Of a stretch of 64,000 nucleotides of DNA, positions 17,201-25,438 are shown one piece after another; the first letter of the stretch is position 1, and each line of letters begins with the position of its first letter. Made by a program: the position numbers and the translations under genes. Source of the DNA: Desulfomicrobium sp. UBA5193 (GTDB lineage: Bacteria > Desulfobacterota > Desulfovibrionia > Desulfovibrionales > Desulfomicrobiaceae); NCBI GenBank assembly GCA_002412965.1, contig DHWB01000003.1, positions 641,149-705,148 of the forward strand, read 5' to 3'. The notes under the pieces were generated by a model that searched no databases, was not told the origin of the DNA, and worked only from the letters and a program-made list of their open reading frames with translations.

Positions 17201-17503
17201 ATGTGTATTCTCCGTAGGAAGATTTGAATTGGTCAACCAACCAATTTGTGCCATGGTTCACAAAGAGCGTCAAGAAAATTTCAATGACCTGGAATAATGT
17301 GGGGTTTGAAAATTAAGTTCGACAGAGCCGCCCTGGAGACAATGCGTCGTAATCGGCAAGAGGGCCGGAGAATATTGTCTCCGGCCCTCTTGCCGATTGG
17401 CTTCCACACCCTTTGGGCAAGTCGGACTGGCCTGAACCGCCTTTTCCCAAATAGCCTTGGTTATCGCACCCGTGCGGGCAAGCCATGAATGGCGTGTCGG
17501 CAG
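17201..17503. other. Intergenic region with usp promoter and a perfect long hairpin
   Basis: About 300 bases between the usp start and the cvfB stop. The usp promoter should lie in the left half, near the AT-rich 17220-17290. The main content is the perfect inverted repeat at 17351-17398, listed separately. A 63-codon reading frame spans it (17297-17488) but has no ribosome site or family resemblance. Confidence 0.5.
17351..17398. repeat. Perfect 21-base-pair inverted repeat
   Basis: Bases 17351-17371 (starting AATCGGCAAGAGG) are the exact reverse complement of 17378-17398, with a six-base loop ATATTG. No T-tract follows on plus. On minus the repeat lies about 100 bases beyond the cvfB stop. 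It may end or stabilise the cvfB transcript, or be the core of a small mobile palindrome. No coding gene crosses it. Confidence 0.85.
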
Positions 17504-18337
17504 CTAAGGAAGGAGAACTATGCGGTCCGCTTCGATGTTGATTTTCTTTTGCTTGTAGAGGCGGCCCAGGGCCTTCTTGTAGTTGGACTTGCTGGCCCCG
17601 AATGCGGCGGCGATGTATTCGGCCGGGCTTTTGTCCGTCAGGTCCGAGGTCCCGCCGCATGTTGCCAGGTGGGCAAGGATGCGTTCGCCCAGCATGTCCA
17701 GGCCGGACATGCCGGGGGGCAAGAGGGACAGGTCGATCTTGTTGTCCCCGCGGATGGCCTTGATGTAGCCTTTCATGCGTTGGCCGTAGCGCAGCTCTCC
17801 GGGAGCATCGTCCCGGAAGACCAGCCCCAGGTGAGTGTTGTTGATGACGGCCTTGAAGCCAAGCTCGGAAAATCCGCTGATAAGAAGATCCACTTCCTGG
17901 CCAAGCTTGAACCCTTCCCCGTCCTCATTCAGATAGGAATGCAGCTTGGCCGTGCCTGCCAGGCGGCCGGTACGCTCGTCCAGATAGACCAGGATGACGT
18001 AGGAGCGTCCTTCTTCCAGCGGCTTGTACTGTTCGCTGGACGGGACAAAGAGGTCCTTGGGCAAACCCCAGTCCACGAAGACTCCCGACTTGGTAACGGC
18101 TACGACCTTCATGAAGGCGCATTGGCCAACTTCGGCCTTGGGCCTGGCCAAGCTGCCGGTGAGCACGGTCTCGGAGTCGCGGTACAGGAAGACGGTCAGC
18201 ATGTCGCCAACCATGGTACCTGCCGGAATCTCACGCTTGGGCACAAAGACTTCGCCCAGGTTTTCGCCATCGAGGTAGGCTCCGCCCGTGACCAGTTTCA
18301 TGACCTTGAGGGTCGCCGTGGTGCCGATTTGTGTCAT
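17504..18337 (-). CDS. cvfB: S1-domain RNA-binding protein, CvfB family
   Basis: A 277-residue soluble protein of the CvfB/YitL family. It has tandem S1-like beta-barrels over residues about 1-215 (GTTATLKVMKLVTGGAYLDG; VGQCAFMKVVAVTKSGVFVDWG, with VDWGLPKDLFVP as hallmark). The C-terminal winged helix contains ASKSNYKKALGRLYKQKKI. The family binds RNA; CvfB affects virulence-factor expression in Staphylococcus. The ATG overlaps the stop of the upstream YehS gene in an ATGA junction, showing coupled translation. Confidence 0.92.
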   Translation of the reverse strand: MTQIGTTATLKVMKLVTGGAYLDGENLGEVFVPKREIPAGTMVGDMLTVFLYRDSETVLTGSLARPKAEVGQCAFMKVVAVTKSGVFVDWGLPKDLFVPSSEQYKPLEEGRSYVILVYLDERTGRLAGTAKLHSYLNEDGEGFKLGQEVDLLISGFSELGFKAVINNTHLGLVFRDDAPGELRYGQRMKGYIKAIRGDNKIDLSLLPPGMSGLDMLGERILAHLATCGGTSDLTDKSPAEYIAAAFGASKSNYKKALGRLYKQKKINIEADRIVLLP

Positions 18338-18798
18338 TTCAGTTCCTCCCGCGAGATTGTCGCCAGTCCGCTCAAAAATTTTCTCAGCAGCTGATCCCGG
18401 CAGTACACGAAATTGCGATGTCCCGGTTTGCGGAACAGGGCGGAGAGTTCGGATTTGGAAATCTCCATGCCGCCCGCGTCCAGAATGCGGATCATGTCCG
18501 AGTCTTTCAGTTCAAGGGCGATGCGGATCTTGCGCAGGATCAGGTTGTTGTTCAGGGCCTCGGGCGCATCGGGGGCGGACTCCCGCGCGCCGCGCCTGGA
18601 AGCGATCAGCCCGTCCAGAAAGGCGCAAAGCAGCACGTCCGGGCAGTCCACGAATCCGGGGTCCTCATCTTTCTTGAGCAGGAGGTCGAGATCAAGTTCG
18701 CTCAAAGGGTGTCCCCCCTGGGTGAAGAGCCTGATGACCCCGGCGTTGTCCAGGTTCAAGGCATAGCGCAATCGGCGCAGAATGTCGTTATTGGTCAT
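18334..18798 (-). CDS. DUF1456 / YehS family protein
   Basis: A 154-residue protein made of two repeats of the DUF1456 fold. Each repeat opens alike: NNDILRRLRYALNLDNAGVI near residue 3 and NNLILRKIRIALELKDSDMI near residue 84. Each continues to a cysteine-containing segment (GFVDCPDVLLCAFLDGL and NFVYCRDQLLRKFLSGL). The family has no settled function. The gene overlaps cvfB by four bases, so its product may work with the RNA-binding CvfB. The 154 bases upstream, shared with the divergent signalling gene, should hold the promoter. Confidence 0.9.
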   Translation of the reverse strand: MTNNDILRRLRYALNLDNAGVIRLFTQGGHPLSELDLDLLLKKDEDPGFVDCPDVLLCAFLDGLIASRRGARESAPDAPEALNNNLILRKIRIALELKDSDMIRILDAGGMEISKSELSALFRKPGHRNFVYCRDQLLRKFLSGLATISREELK

Positions 18799-18952
18799 GT
18801 CGGTCCCTCTGTGAGATTCGTCTGGCCTCGCCTACACGGGAAGCTTTCGCCGGTCATCAGAAAAATGGGGGCAAGATGCCGCCGGTGGGAACCGGAGGCA
18901 TTGCCGGTCTTTGTTCTTGACCCTTTTTCGTTCGCGGTTACATTAGGTATCC

Positions 18953-21900
18953 ATGACTTCGCCCCGCACTCGCAATTCTTCCCGATCCAGGTCAAAGGCT
19001 CTATTATCCTTTGCCTTCAGCGCATTGTGCGTTCTGGTCCTTGGAGCGCTCATTTTTGTGGCCGGTTGTTCCAGCCTTGAAGCTGCGCCATCCGTGGACA
19101 AGATCCGCCTGCAGCTCAAGTGGCGCCATCAGTTTCAATTCGCCGGGTATTATGCGGCCGCAGCACAGGGATATTTTCGTGAAGAGGGGCTGGAGGTCGA
19201 GATCATGGAGGGGGCGCCTGGCCTTGCCCCGGCGTCACGCCTGCTCTCCGGCGAGGCTGAATTTGCCGTGGATTCCCCGGCGATTCTCATCCAGCGTAAT
19301 GACGGAAGCCCCCTGGTGGCCTTGGCCGCCATTTTCCAGCATTCGCCAAGCGTGCTCATGACCCTGAAGGACTCGGAGATAAAAACTCCGCATGACCTCC
19401 GCGGCAAACGGATCATGCTCACTCCCGCTACGGACCCCGAGTGCCTGTCCATGCTTGTCGGCGAGGGGATCACGCGGGAAAGCCTGGAACCCGTTCCCCA
19501 CTCCTGGAATATAGACGATCTCTTGGCAAACCGCGTTGACGCCATGAGTATTTATCTCACCAATGAACCTTACCTCATGCAGGAGCGCGGTGTTGCAGCC
19601 ACGTTCATCAAGCCGGTCAATTACGGCATCGATTTTTACGGGGATTGCCTTGCCACTACCGAGGCCCAGGTCCAGGAGCATCCGGAGCGAGTGGAGTCCT
19701 TTCTGCGGGCCGTGCGGCGCGGCTGGCTGCACGCCATGGCCAACCCGGTTGAAACGGCCAGCTTGATCCGATCCCGCTACGCACCGGATGCGTCTTTGGA
19801 CAAGCTTCTTTTTGAAGCTGAAGCCATGCGCGGACTTGTCCTGCCGGACCTTGTCGAGATCGGGCACATGAATCCGGCGCGTTGGCGTAGCATTGCCGAG
19901 ACCTATGTGCGGATGGGCATGCTGCCCAGAAACTACAGTCTTTCCGGGTTCATCTATTCCGAGTTGAAGGATGATATTCGCGCCAGAAAGCAACGCGACA
20001 TCCACCTGTCCATAGCCATTCTGGTTGCGGTACTGCTGCTTGGCAGCGGGGTGGCTGCCTTGCTTTTCATCTTCAACGCCAGGCTGAGCAGGCAGGTGCA
20101 GGAACGCACCGCGTCCCTGGTCGCCAGCGAACGCAGTTTCCGGGCCTTTTTTGAAATGGCCAGCGTCGGCGTGGCCCAGTTTGACGGGCTCTCGAATCGT
20201 TATATCAAGGTTAACCACAAATTTTGTGACATGATGGGCTATTCACCTCAGGAATTGCGTTCCCTTGCGCCCCGCGATCTGATTCATCCCGAGGATCTGC
20301 CTGCTTCCCAAGAGTCCATGCAGACCCTGCGCAGGAAAGAGCGCGCGGAGATCACCCTGGAAAAGCGTTATGTACGCAAGGACGGGGCAACGTTCTGGGG
20401 GATGGCGACCATTTCGTCCCTGTGGGGCGAGCATGAGCACCCCGAGTTTTTCCTGGCCGTGGTGAGAGACATAAGCGCATGGAAAACAGCTGAAGAGAAG
20501 CTGCTGCTGGCGGCCAAGGTTTTCGAGCACACCATCGAGGGCATCGTGGTCACCGACACCCAGGGGCAAATAGTGCAGGTCAATCCCGGGTTCACGATCA
20601 TCACCGGCTACTCGGCCGAGGAGGCTGTTGGCGGCAATCCGCGCATTCTCAAATCCGATCGGCATCCGCAGCATTTCTACCAGAACATGTGGATCAGGCT
20701 TGTGGAGGAAGGGCACTGGGCCGGAGAAATCTGGAACAGGCGCAAGAACGGCGAAAACTATCCTGAATGGCTGACCATCAGCGCAGTCAGGAACGAGGCG
20801 GGCCAGATCACCAACTATGTCTCCATTTTTCACGACATAACCGAACTCAAGCGCCAGCAGGATGCCCTCGAATATCAGGCCCAGCATGACGCCCTGACCG
20901 GGCTGCCCAACCGTCTCCTGCTGGGAGACAGGCTGCGCATGGCCTTGGCGCAGCTTGAGCGCAGCGGGGGAAAACTCGCGCTTCTGTTCCTTGATCTCGA
21001 CAATTTCAAGACCATCAATGACGGCCTCGGTCACGGCGCGGGCGACGCCCTGCTGGTGGAAATCTCCCGCCGTCTGGAGCGACTCCTGCGCGGCGGGGAC
21101 ACGCTGGCCAGGCTGGGAGGTGACGAATTTCTGATCCTGCTGCCCGAGATCGACGCCATTGATGGTGCCAGCCACATCGCGTCCCGCCTGCTGGATGCGT
21201 TGAAGGATCCTTTTCATCATGGGGATGTGGAATATTTCGTGACGGCCAGCATCGGCGTGACCATCGCGCCCGATGACGGGGTCGAGGGGCCCACGCTGGT
21301 CAAGAACGCGGACATGGCCATGTACCGGGCCAAGAGTCTGGGCCGCAACAATTACCAGTATTTCACGCCGGAGATGGATGTCGCCGCTCACCGGCGCATT
21401 TCTTTGGAATCCAAGCTGCGCAAGGGCATTGAAAGAGAAGAATTTGAGCTTTTCTATCAACCCTTGGTGAACATGGACAGCGGCCGGATTCTCGGGGCCG
21501 AGGCTTTGGTGCGTTGGCGGCATGGCGGGCAGCTCATCTCACCGGCGGAATTCATCCCCCTGGCCGAGGAATCGGGCCTCATCCTGCCCCTGGGCGACTG
21601 GGTGCTGCGCACGGCGGCCCGCCAAGCCAAGCTCTGGCAGGACGCCGGGCACGACCTGAGCATGTCCGTCAACATCTCTTCGCGGCAATTCGCCGGAGCC
21701 GGTTTGGCGGATACCCTGCGCGAGGTGCTGCTGAACACGGAATTGCGGCCAGGAAAGCTGTATTTCGAGATCACCGAATCCATGCTCATGGGCGACATCG
21801 CCACGGCCGAAGCGACCCTCCTGGGCCTGCGCGAGGCTGGGGGAGCTTTTTTTCTCGATGACTTCGGAACGGGTTATTCCTCCCTGTCCTACTTGAAGCG

Positions 21901-22177
21901 CCTGCCTCTCGACGGACTGAAGATTGACCGCTCCTTCATCCGGGACATCACCGAGGACGCTGACAGCCTGGCTATCGTTGCCGCCATCGTTTCCATGGCG
22001 CAGACTCTCAATTTGCGGATCGTGGCCGAGGGCGTGGAGACCGCGGCTCAGCGGGCATTGCTGGCGTCCATGGGAACCATAACCCTGCAGGGCTATCTGG
22101 CCAGCCCCCCTGTTCCGGCCCTGGACTTTGAGGCATTGCTGGACAAGCGGGCGCTGCTGGTTCCTCTTGGGGCATGA
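18953..22177 (+). CDS. Binding-protein / PAS / PAS / GGDEF / EAL signalling protein
   Basis: A 1074-residue membrane sensor for cyclic-di-GMP. Residues 15-39 are a signal or anchor segment ending in VAGC, a possible lipobox. Residues about 50-340 form an NMT1/THI5-type periplasmic binding domain (KWRHQFQFAGYYAAAAQGYF). This is the fold that binds pyrimidine precursors or related small molecules. A membrane helix at about 349-372 leads to two PAS domains (about 390-630). The GGDEF domain has an intact RLGGDEFLIL near 722. The EAL domain has intact GAEALVRW near 849 and DDFGTGYSS near 970. Both synthase and hydrolase motifs look complete, so the net activity cannot be predicted. It stands alone, divergent from yehS-cvfB. 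Confidence 0.92.
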   Translation: MTSPRTRNSSRSRSKALLSFAFSALCVLVLGALIFVAGCSSLEAAPSVDKIRLQLKWRHQFQFAGYYAAAAQGYFREEGLEVEIMEGAPGLAPASRLLSGEAEFAVDSPAILIQRNDGSPLVALAAIFQHSPSVLMTLKDSEIKTPHDLRGKRIMLTPATDPECLSMLVGEGITRESLEPVPHSWNIDDLLANRVDAMSIYLTNEPYLMQERGVAATFIKPVNYGIDFYGDCLATTEAQVQEHPERVESFLRAVRRGWLHAMANPVETASLIRSRYAPDASLDKLLFEAEAMRGLVLPDLVEIGHMNPARWRSIAETYVRMGMLPRNYSLSGFIYSELKDDIRARKQRDIHLSIAILVAVLLLGSGVAALLFIFNARLSRQVQERTASLVASERSFRAFFEMASVGVAQFDGLSNRYIKVNHKFCDMMGYSPQELRSLAPRDLIHPEDLPASQESMQTLRRKERAEITLEKRYVRKDGATFWGMATISSLWGEHEHPEFFLAVVRDISAWKTAEEKLLLAAKVFEHTIEGIVVTDTQGQIVQVNPGFTIITGYSAEEAVGGNPRILKSDRHPQHFYQNMWIRLVEEGHWAGEIWNRRKNGENYPEWLTISAVRNEAGQITNYVSIFHDITELKRQQDALEYQAQHDALTGLPNRLLLGDRLRMALAQLERSGGKLALLFLDLDNFKTINDGLGHGAGDALLVEISRRLERLLRGGDTLARLGGDEFLILLPEIDAIDGASHIASRLLDALKDPFHHGDVEYFVTASIGVTIAPDDGVEGPTLVKNADMAMYRAKSLGRNNYQYFTPEMDVAAHRRISLESKLRKGIEREEFELFYQPLVNMDSGRILGAEALVRWRHGGQLISPAEFIPLAEESGLILPLGDWVLRTAARQAKLWQDAGHDLSMSVNISSRQFAGAGLADTLREVLLNTELRPGKLYFEITESMLMGDIATAEATLLGLREAGGAFFLDDFGTGYSSLSYLKRLPLDGLKIDRSFIRDITEDADSLAIVAAIVSMAQTLNLRIVAEGVETAAQRALLASMGTITLQGYLASPPVPALDFEALLDKRALLVPLGA

Positions 22178-22277
22178 CTGCAAGGCTGGCGTATCGTCCG
22201 GTCGCGTCAGCCGTGACAGATGCATGGCTCTTACATTCGCCGAAAATCGTACATGCTTAAACGCGGAGTAAATATTG

Positions 22278-23270
22278 ATGCGACGAAGTGCTCGGATTGG
22301 CGGGATGGCGCTGGTGTGGATTGTGCTGCTGGGCGTAGTCTGCTGGAGCGTGCTGGCCGTTTATTTCGGCGATCTGCCCCTGGCCTGGCGAGGGTTTGCT
22401 GCGGCGGGAGCGGGGTGCCTGCTGCTGGGAGCTCTTCTGCTTCGTCCCTGGAAGCGCAGGCTGCCCGCATTTTCCGCGATTTTCGGCCTGCTCCTGGTCT
22501 GGTGGTTCGCCCTTGAGCCTTCCAATTCACGGGACTGGCAACCTGATGTCGCCATCCTGCCCAGCGCCGAAATAGAGGGCGACCGCATCACCCTGCGCAA
22601 TATCCGCAACTGCGAGTACACTTCCGAGACGGAGTACACCGTCGCTCATTATGACAAGACCGTGCTGCTCTCCGAACTGCGCGCAGTGGATCTGTTTCTG
22701 GTCTACTGGGGTTCACCGCTCATTGCTCATACCATGCTCAGCTTCCAATTCGGGGAGGACGATTTTGTCTGCATCTCCATCGAGACCCGCAAGACCGTAG
22801 GCGAGGAGTATTCGGCGCTGCGCGGATTTTTTCGGCAGTACGAGCTGACCTATGTGCTGGCCGACGAGCGCGATCTGGTCCGGCTGCGCACCAATTTTCG
22901 CAATGAGGACGTGTATCTGTACCGTTTGGCCTTCAACCCGGAAGTGGCAGGGGCGGTCTTTCTGGAATATTTGCGTCAGATCAACCGGCTCTTCGAGCGT
23001 CCGCAGTGGTACAACGCCCTCTTGAGCAACTGCACGACCAGCATCCGCGGCCACGCCCGCCCTTACACCCGCGATGCCCGCATCGACTGGCGCATGCTCG
23101 TCAACGGGTATGTGGACGAGATGGCCTATGAGCGCGGCATGCTGGACATACGCTTGCCCTTTACCGAGCTGAAGCGTTTGAGTCTCATCAACCCGCGTGC
23201 CAAGGCGCTGGACAACGCGGCGGATTTTTCCCTGCGCATCCGTGACGGGCTACCGGTGCCGGGAGTCTGA
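22278..23270 (+). CDS. DUF4105 (Lnb N-terminal-like) membrane protein
   Basis: The 330-residue protein begins with three hydrophobic segments within about residues 9-80. The rest is a predicted periplasmic DUF4105 domain. In this family a cysteine-containing motif NCTTSI (near residue 254) and upstream histidines resemble papain-like or Lnb transacylase/peptidase catalytic sites. The ATG at 22278 has GGAG 10 bases upstream; a TTG directly before it was not used. A relation to lipoprotein N-acylation (Lnb) is possible, since the Lnb N-terminal domain shares this fold, but that remains inference. It follows the c-di-GMP gene by 100 bases and ends at the hairpin at 23299-23328. Confidence 0.8.
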   Translation: MRRSARIGGMALVWIVLLGVVCWSVLAVYFGDLPLAWRGFAAAGAGCLLLGALLLRPWKRRLPAFSAIFGLLLVWWFALEPSNSRDWQPDVAILPSAEIEGDRITLRNIRNCEYTSETEYTVAHYDKTVLLSELRAVDLFLVYWGSPLIAHTMLSFQFGEDDFVCISIETRKTVGEEYSALRGFFRQYELTYVLADERDLVRLRTNFRNEDVYLYRLAFNPEVAGAVFLEYLRQINRLFERPQWYNALLSNCTTSIRGHARPYTRDARIDWRMLVNGYVDEMAYERGMLDIRLPFTELKRLSLINPRAKALDNAADFSLRIRDGLPVPGV

Positions 23271-23298
23271 TTTTGGCTTTTTGCGCCGCGCGGGAATG

Positions 23299-23328
23299 AC
23301 AAAGCCCGGCTTTTGGGCCGGGCTTTGT
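23299..23328. terminator. Hairpin between DUF4105 gene and first chemoreceptor gene
   Basis: A 12-base stem (ACAAAGCCCGGC at 23299-23310, GCCGGGCTTTGT at 23317-23328) with loop TTTTGG. It sits between the converging ends of the two genes. A close copy follows the second chemoreceptor gene (25371-25400). U-tracts are weak on both strands. Confidence 0.7.
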
Positions 23329-23366
23329 GACAGGGGTGCGGGCGATGCCGTGCGATGGCGAAGCGG

Positions 23367-25091
23367 CTAGATCCTGAACTTGCCGACCATCAGGTTCAAA
23401 TCCCTGGCCAGTCCGCTCAGGCTCTCGGAGCTGCCCTGAACCGCTTCGGCCGACTGCGCGATTGCGCCCGAGGCTTCGTTGACCGAGGCCACCTCCTTGG
23501 CGATGTCGCGGGTCACTGCTTCGGCCTGGGACACGTTTTCATTGACCTCCTGCACGCCCTGGGATGCCTGGCCGACATTGTCGGCGATGTCGCGGGTCGT
23601 GACCGACTGCTCCTCCACGGCCGCGGCGATGGTGCCGACGATCAAATCCACTTCATTGATGACGTGGCTGACCTGCTGGATTTCCAAAACCGTCACGCCC
23701 GTAGCGCTCTGGATGCCCTGGATTTTTCCCCGAATTTCTTCCGTGGCGCGGGCGGTCTGCAAGGCCAATTCCTTGATTTCATTGGCGACAACCGCGAAAC
23801 CGCGTCCGGCTTCCCCGGCCCTGGCTGCCTCGATGGTCGCATTGAGGGCCAGGAGATTGGTCTGGGATGAGATGGCGGTGATGGTTTCGGTGACCTTGTC
23901 GATTTCACGGGCTGCAGAGCCCAATTCGTCCACCCTGCGGGAGGCTTCCGTGGCCTTGCCCACGGCATGTCCGGTGATCTCCTTGGCTTTGCTGGCGTTC
24001 TGGGAAATCTCGGCGATGGTGGCCGTCATCTCCTCGGAGGCCGTGGCCACCGTGGCGATATTGATGGAGAACTCTTCCATGGCCGAGGCCACGGAGTTCA
24101 TGTTGGAGCTCATCTCTTCCGTGGCGGCGGCCACGGTAGTGGATTTGACCGTCATGTCGTTCGATGCCCCGCGCAGCTGCGTGGCCAGGCCCAAAAGTCC
24201 GGCCGAGGCCTGGTTGACCTGGCTTGAATTGCCGGCCACCTCGCGGATGATGCCGTGGACCTGCTCCACGAAGGCATTGAACCACTCGGCCAGCTCCTGG
24301 GTTTCGGTGCCGGAGTTGTCTTTGAGGCGCGCGGTCAGGTCTCCTTCGCCTTGGGCGATATCCTTGAGCATGACGATCATGCGCTTCAGCGGCGTGATGA
24401 TGGAGCGGATGAGGAAAATGGTCAGGGGCAGGACCAGGAGCGCGAAGCCCGCACCGATGAAGGAGAGGGCGATGGTCAGCGATCTGGCGGCGGCGCTTTC
24501 GAGTTCTTCGGCCACCTTGGCCTGGGCCTCGGCGATATTGTCTATGTACACGCCCGTTCCGATCCACATGTCCGTTCCGGGGATCATCGTGGAGTAGCTG
24601 AGCTTGGGCTGATCGCCCTTGCCGGGCTTGGCGAAGACGTAGGGGACAAAACCTCCTCCGGCCTGCGCTTTCTGCTGCAGTTCGCGTACGAAGAAGATGC
24701 CGCCGACATCCTTGGTGTCGGCGAGGTCCTTGCCCTCGATCTGGGCATTCGGAGGCAGAATGACGTTGACGGTTCCTTTGTACACGAAGAAGTAACCCGA
24801 TTTGTCGGATTCAAAGCGAATGTCGTTGATCAGCTTCCTGATGACGGCAACACGTTCATCTTCAGCGCTCACTCCTTTGATGGCTTCCCCGATGCTTGTC
24901 GCCATGTTTCGGGTCGCCACCATGATCTTGTCCTGGGCCGACTCGTTCATGATCTGGCCAACTTTGTCGATCATCTGGCCTTTGGTTCCGTTTGCCTGGT
25001 AAACAAAGAAAGCGACCACGGCCCCCATGAAGACAAGCATCACACCGACCAAAAACAGCAAACGGTTCCGAATCCCTAAACGAATACTCAT
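23367..25091 (-). CDS. Methyl-accepting chemotaxis protein, first tandem copy
   Basis: A 574-residue chemoreceptor. The start ATG at 25089-25091 has GGAGGG upstream. One N-terminal membrane helix (about 10-30) precedes a periplasmic single-Cache domain (about 35-195) with SGYFFVYKGTVNVILPPNAQ and PGTDMWIGTGVYIDNI. A second helix (about 205-230), a HAMP segment and a long signalling coiled coil follow. The signalling tip is ISSQTNLLALNATIEAARAG, which contacts CheA/CheW. It lacks a CheR-tethering pentapeptide and ends GKFRI. It is about identical to the next receptor from the second helix onward and diverges only in the sensor domain. The ligand is unknown; small organic acids are common for this Cache type. 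Confidence 0.95.
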   Translation of the reverse strand: MSIRLGIRNRLLFLVGVMLVFMGAVVAFFVYQANGTKGQMIDKVGQIMNESAQDKIMVATRNMATSIGEAIKGVSAEDERVAVIRKLINDIRFESDKSGYFFVYKGTVNVILPPNAQIEGKDLADTKDVGGIFFVRELQQKAQAGGGFVPYVFAKPGKGDQPKLSYSTMIPGTDMWIGTGVYIDNIAEAQAKVAEELESAAARSLTIALSFIGAGFALLVLPLTIFLIRSIITPLKRMIVMLKDIAQGEGDLTARLKDNSGTETQELAEWFNAFVEQVHGIIREVAGNSSQVNQASAGLLGLATQLRGASNDMTVKSTTVAAATEEMSSNMNSVASAMEEFSINIATVATASEEMTATIAEISQNASKAKEITGHAVGKATEASRRVDELGSAAREIDKVTETITAISSQTNLLALNATIEAARAGEAGRGFAVVANEIKELALQTARATEEIRGKIQGIQSATGVTVLEIQQVSHVINEVDLIVGTIAAAVEEQSVTTRDIADNVGQASQGVQEVNENVSQAEAVTRDIAKEVASVNEASGAIAQSAEAVQGSSESLSGLARDLNLMVGKFRI

Positions 25092-25438
25092 CGCTTCCCT
25101 CCATGCGCAGGTTTTTTGTTCAGAACTCTTTATCCTATTCATCCTGAAGATGGCAAGAAATGATAAGGAAAAGAGAGTGTTTCATAAGTGGTATTCCCCC
25201 TGCGCAGCGAGAGTGGAAGTGTCTCCCCTGCCTCTTGAAACGCAGTGACTTTGGCGGGAAAGGGTTTTCGGGCGGAATGGGCATGGATTTGCATTGCTCT
25301 GCAGGCAGGATACTTTCATGGGTCTCGTCCGGGAGTGATGACAGCTATGGCAACCCTTGATCCCGACATGACAAAGCCCGGCTTGGGGTCCGGGCTTTGT
25401 GACAAGGGGGCAGGTGTTGGTTCTTTGTGGATGAATCT
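25092..25438. other. Intergenic region between the tandem chemoreceptor genes
   Basis: The left part (25092-25200) is the upstream region of the first receptor and carries AAGAGAGTGT at 25171-25180 next to ATAAGG. The same pair lies upstream of the second receptor at 27214-27237. The right part holds the duplicated terminator at 25371-25400. No gene is seen. Confidence 0.5.
25371..25400. terminator. Terminator hairpin of second chemoreceptor gene (duplicate copy)
   Basis: ACAAAGCCCGG (25371-25381) pairs with CCGGGCTTTGT (25390-25400). Flanking bases TGACAAAGCCCGGCTT and GGGCTTTGTGACA also match the hairpin at 23299-23328. The terminator was therefore copied with the receptor gene. Confidence 0.7.

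Noticed and set aside
17297..17488. 63-codon plus-strand frame containing the perfect inverted repeat
   Set aside because: No ribosome site, and a third of it is palindrome, so translation is implausible.
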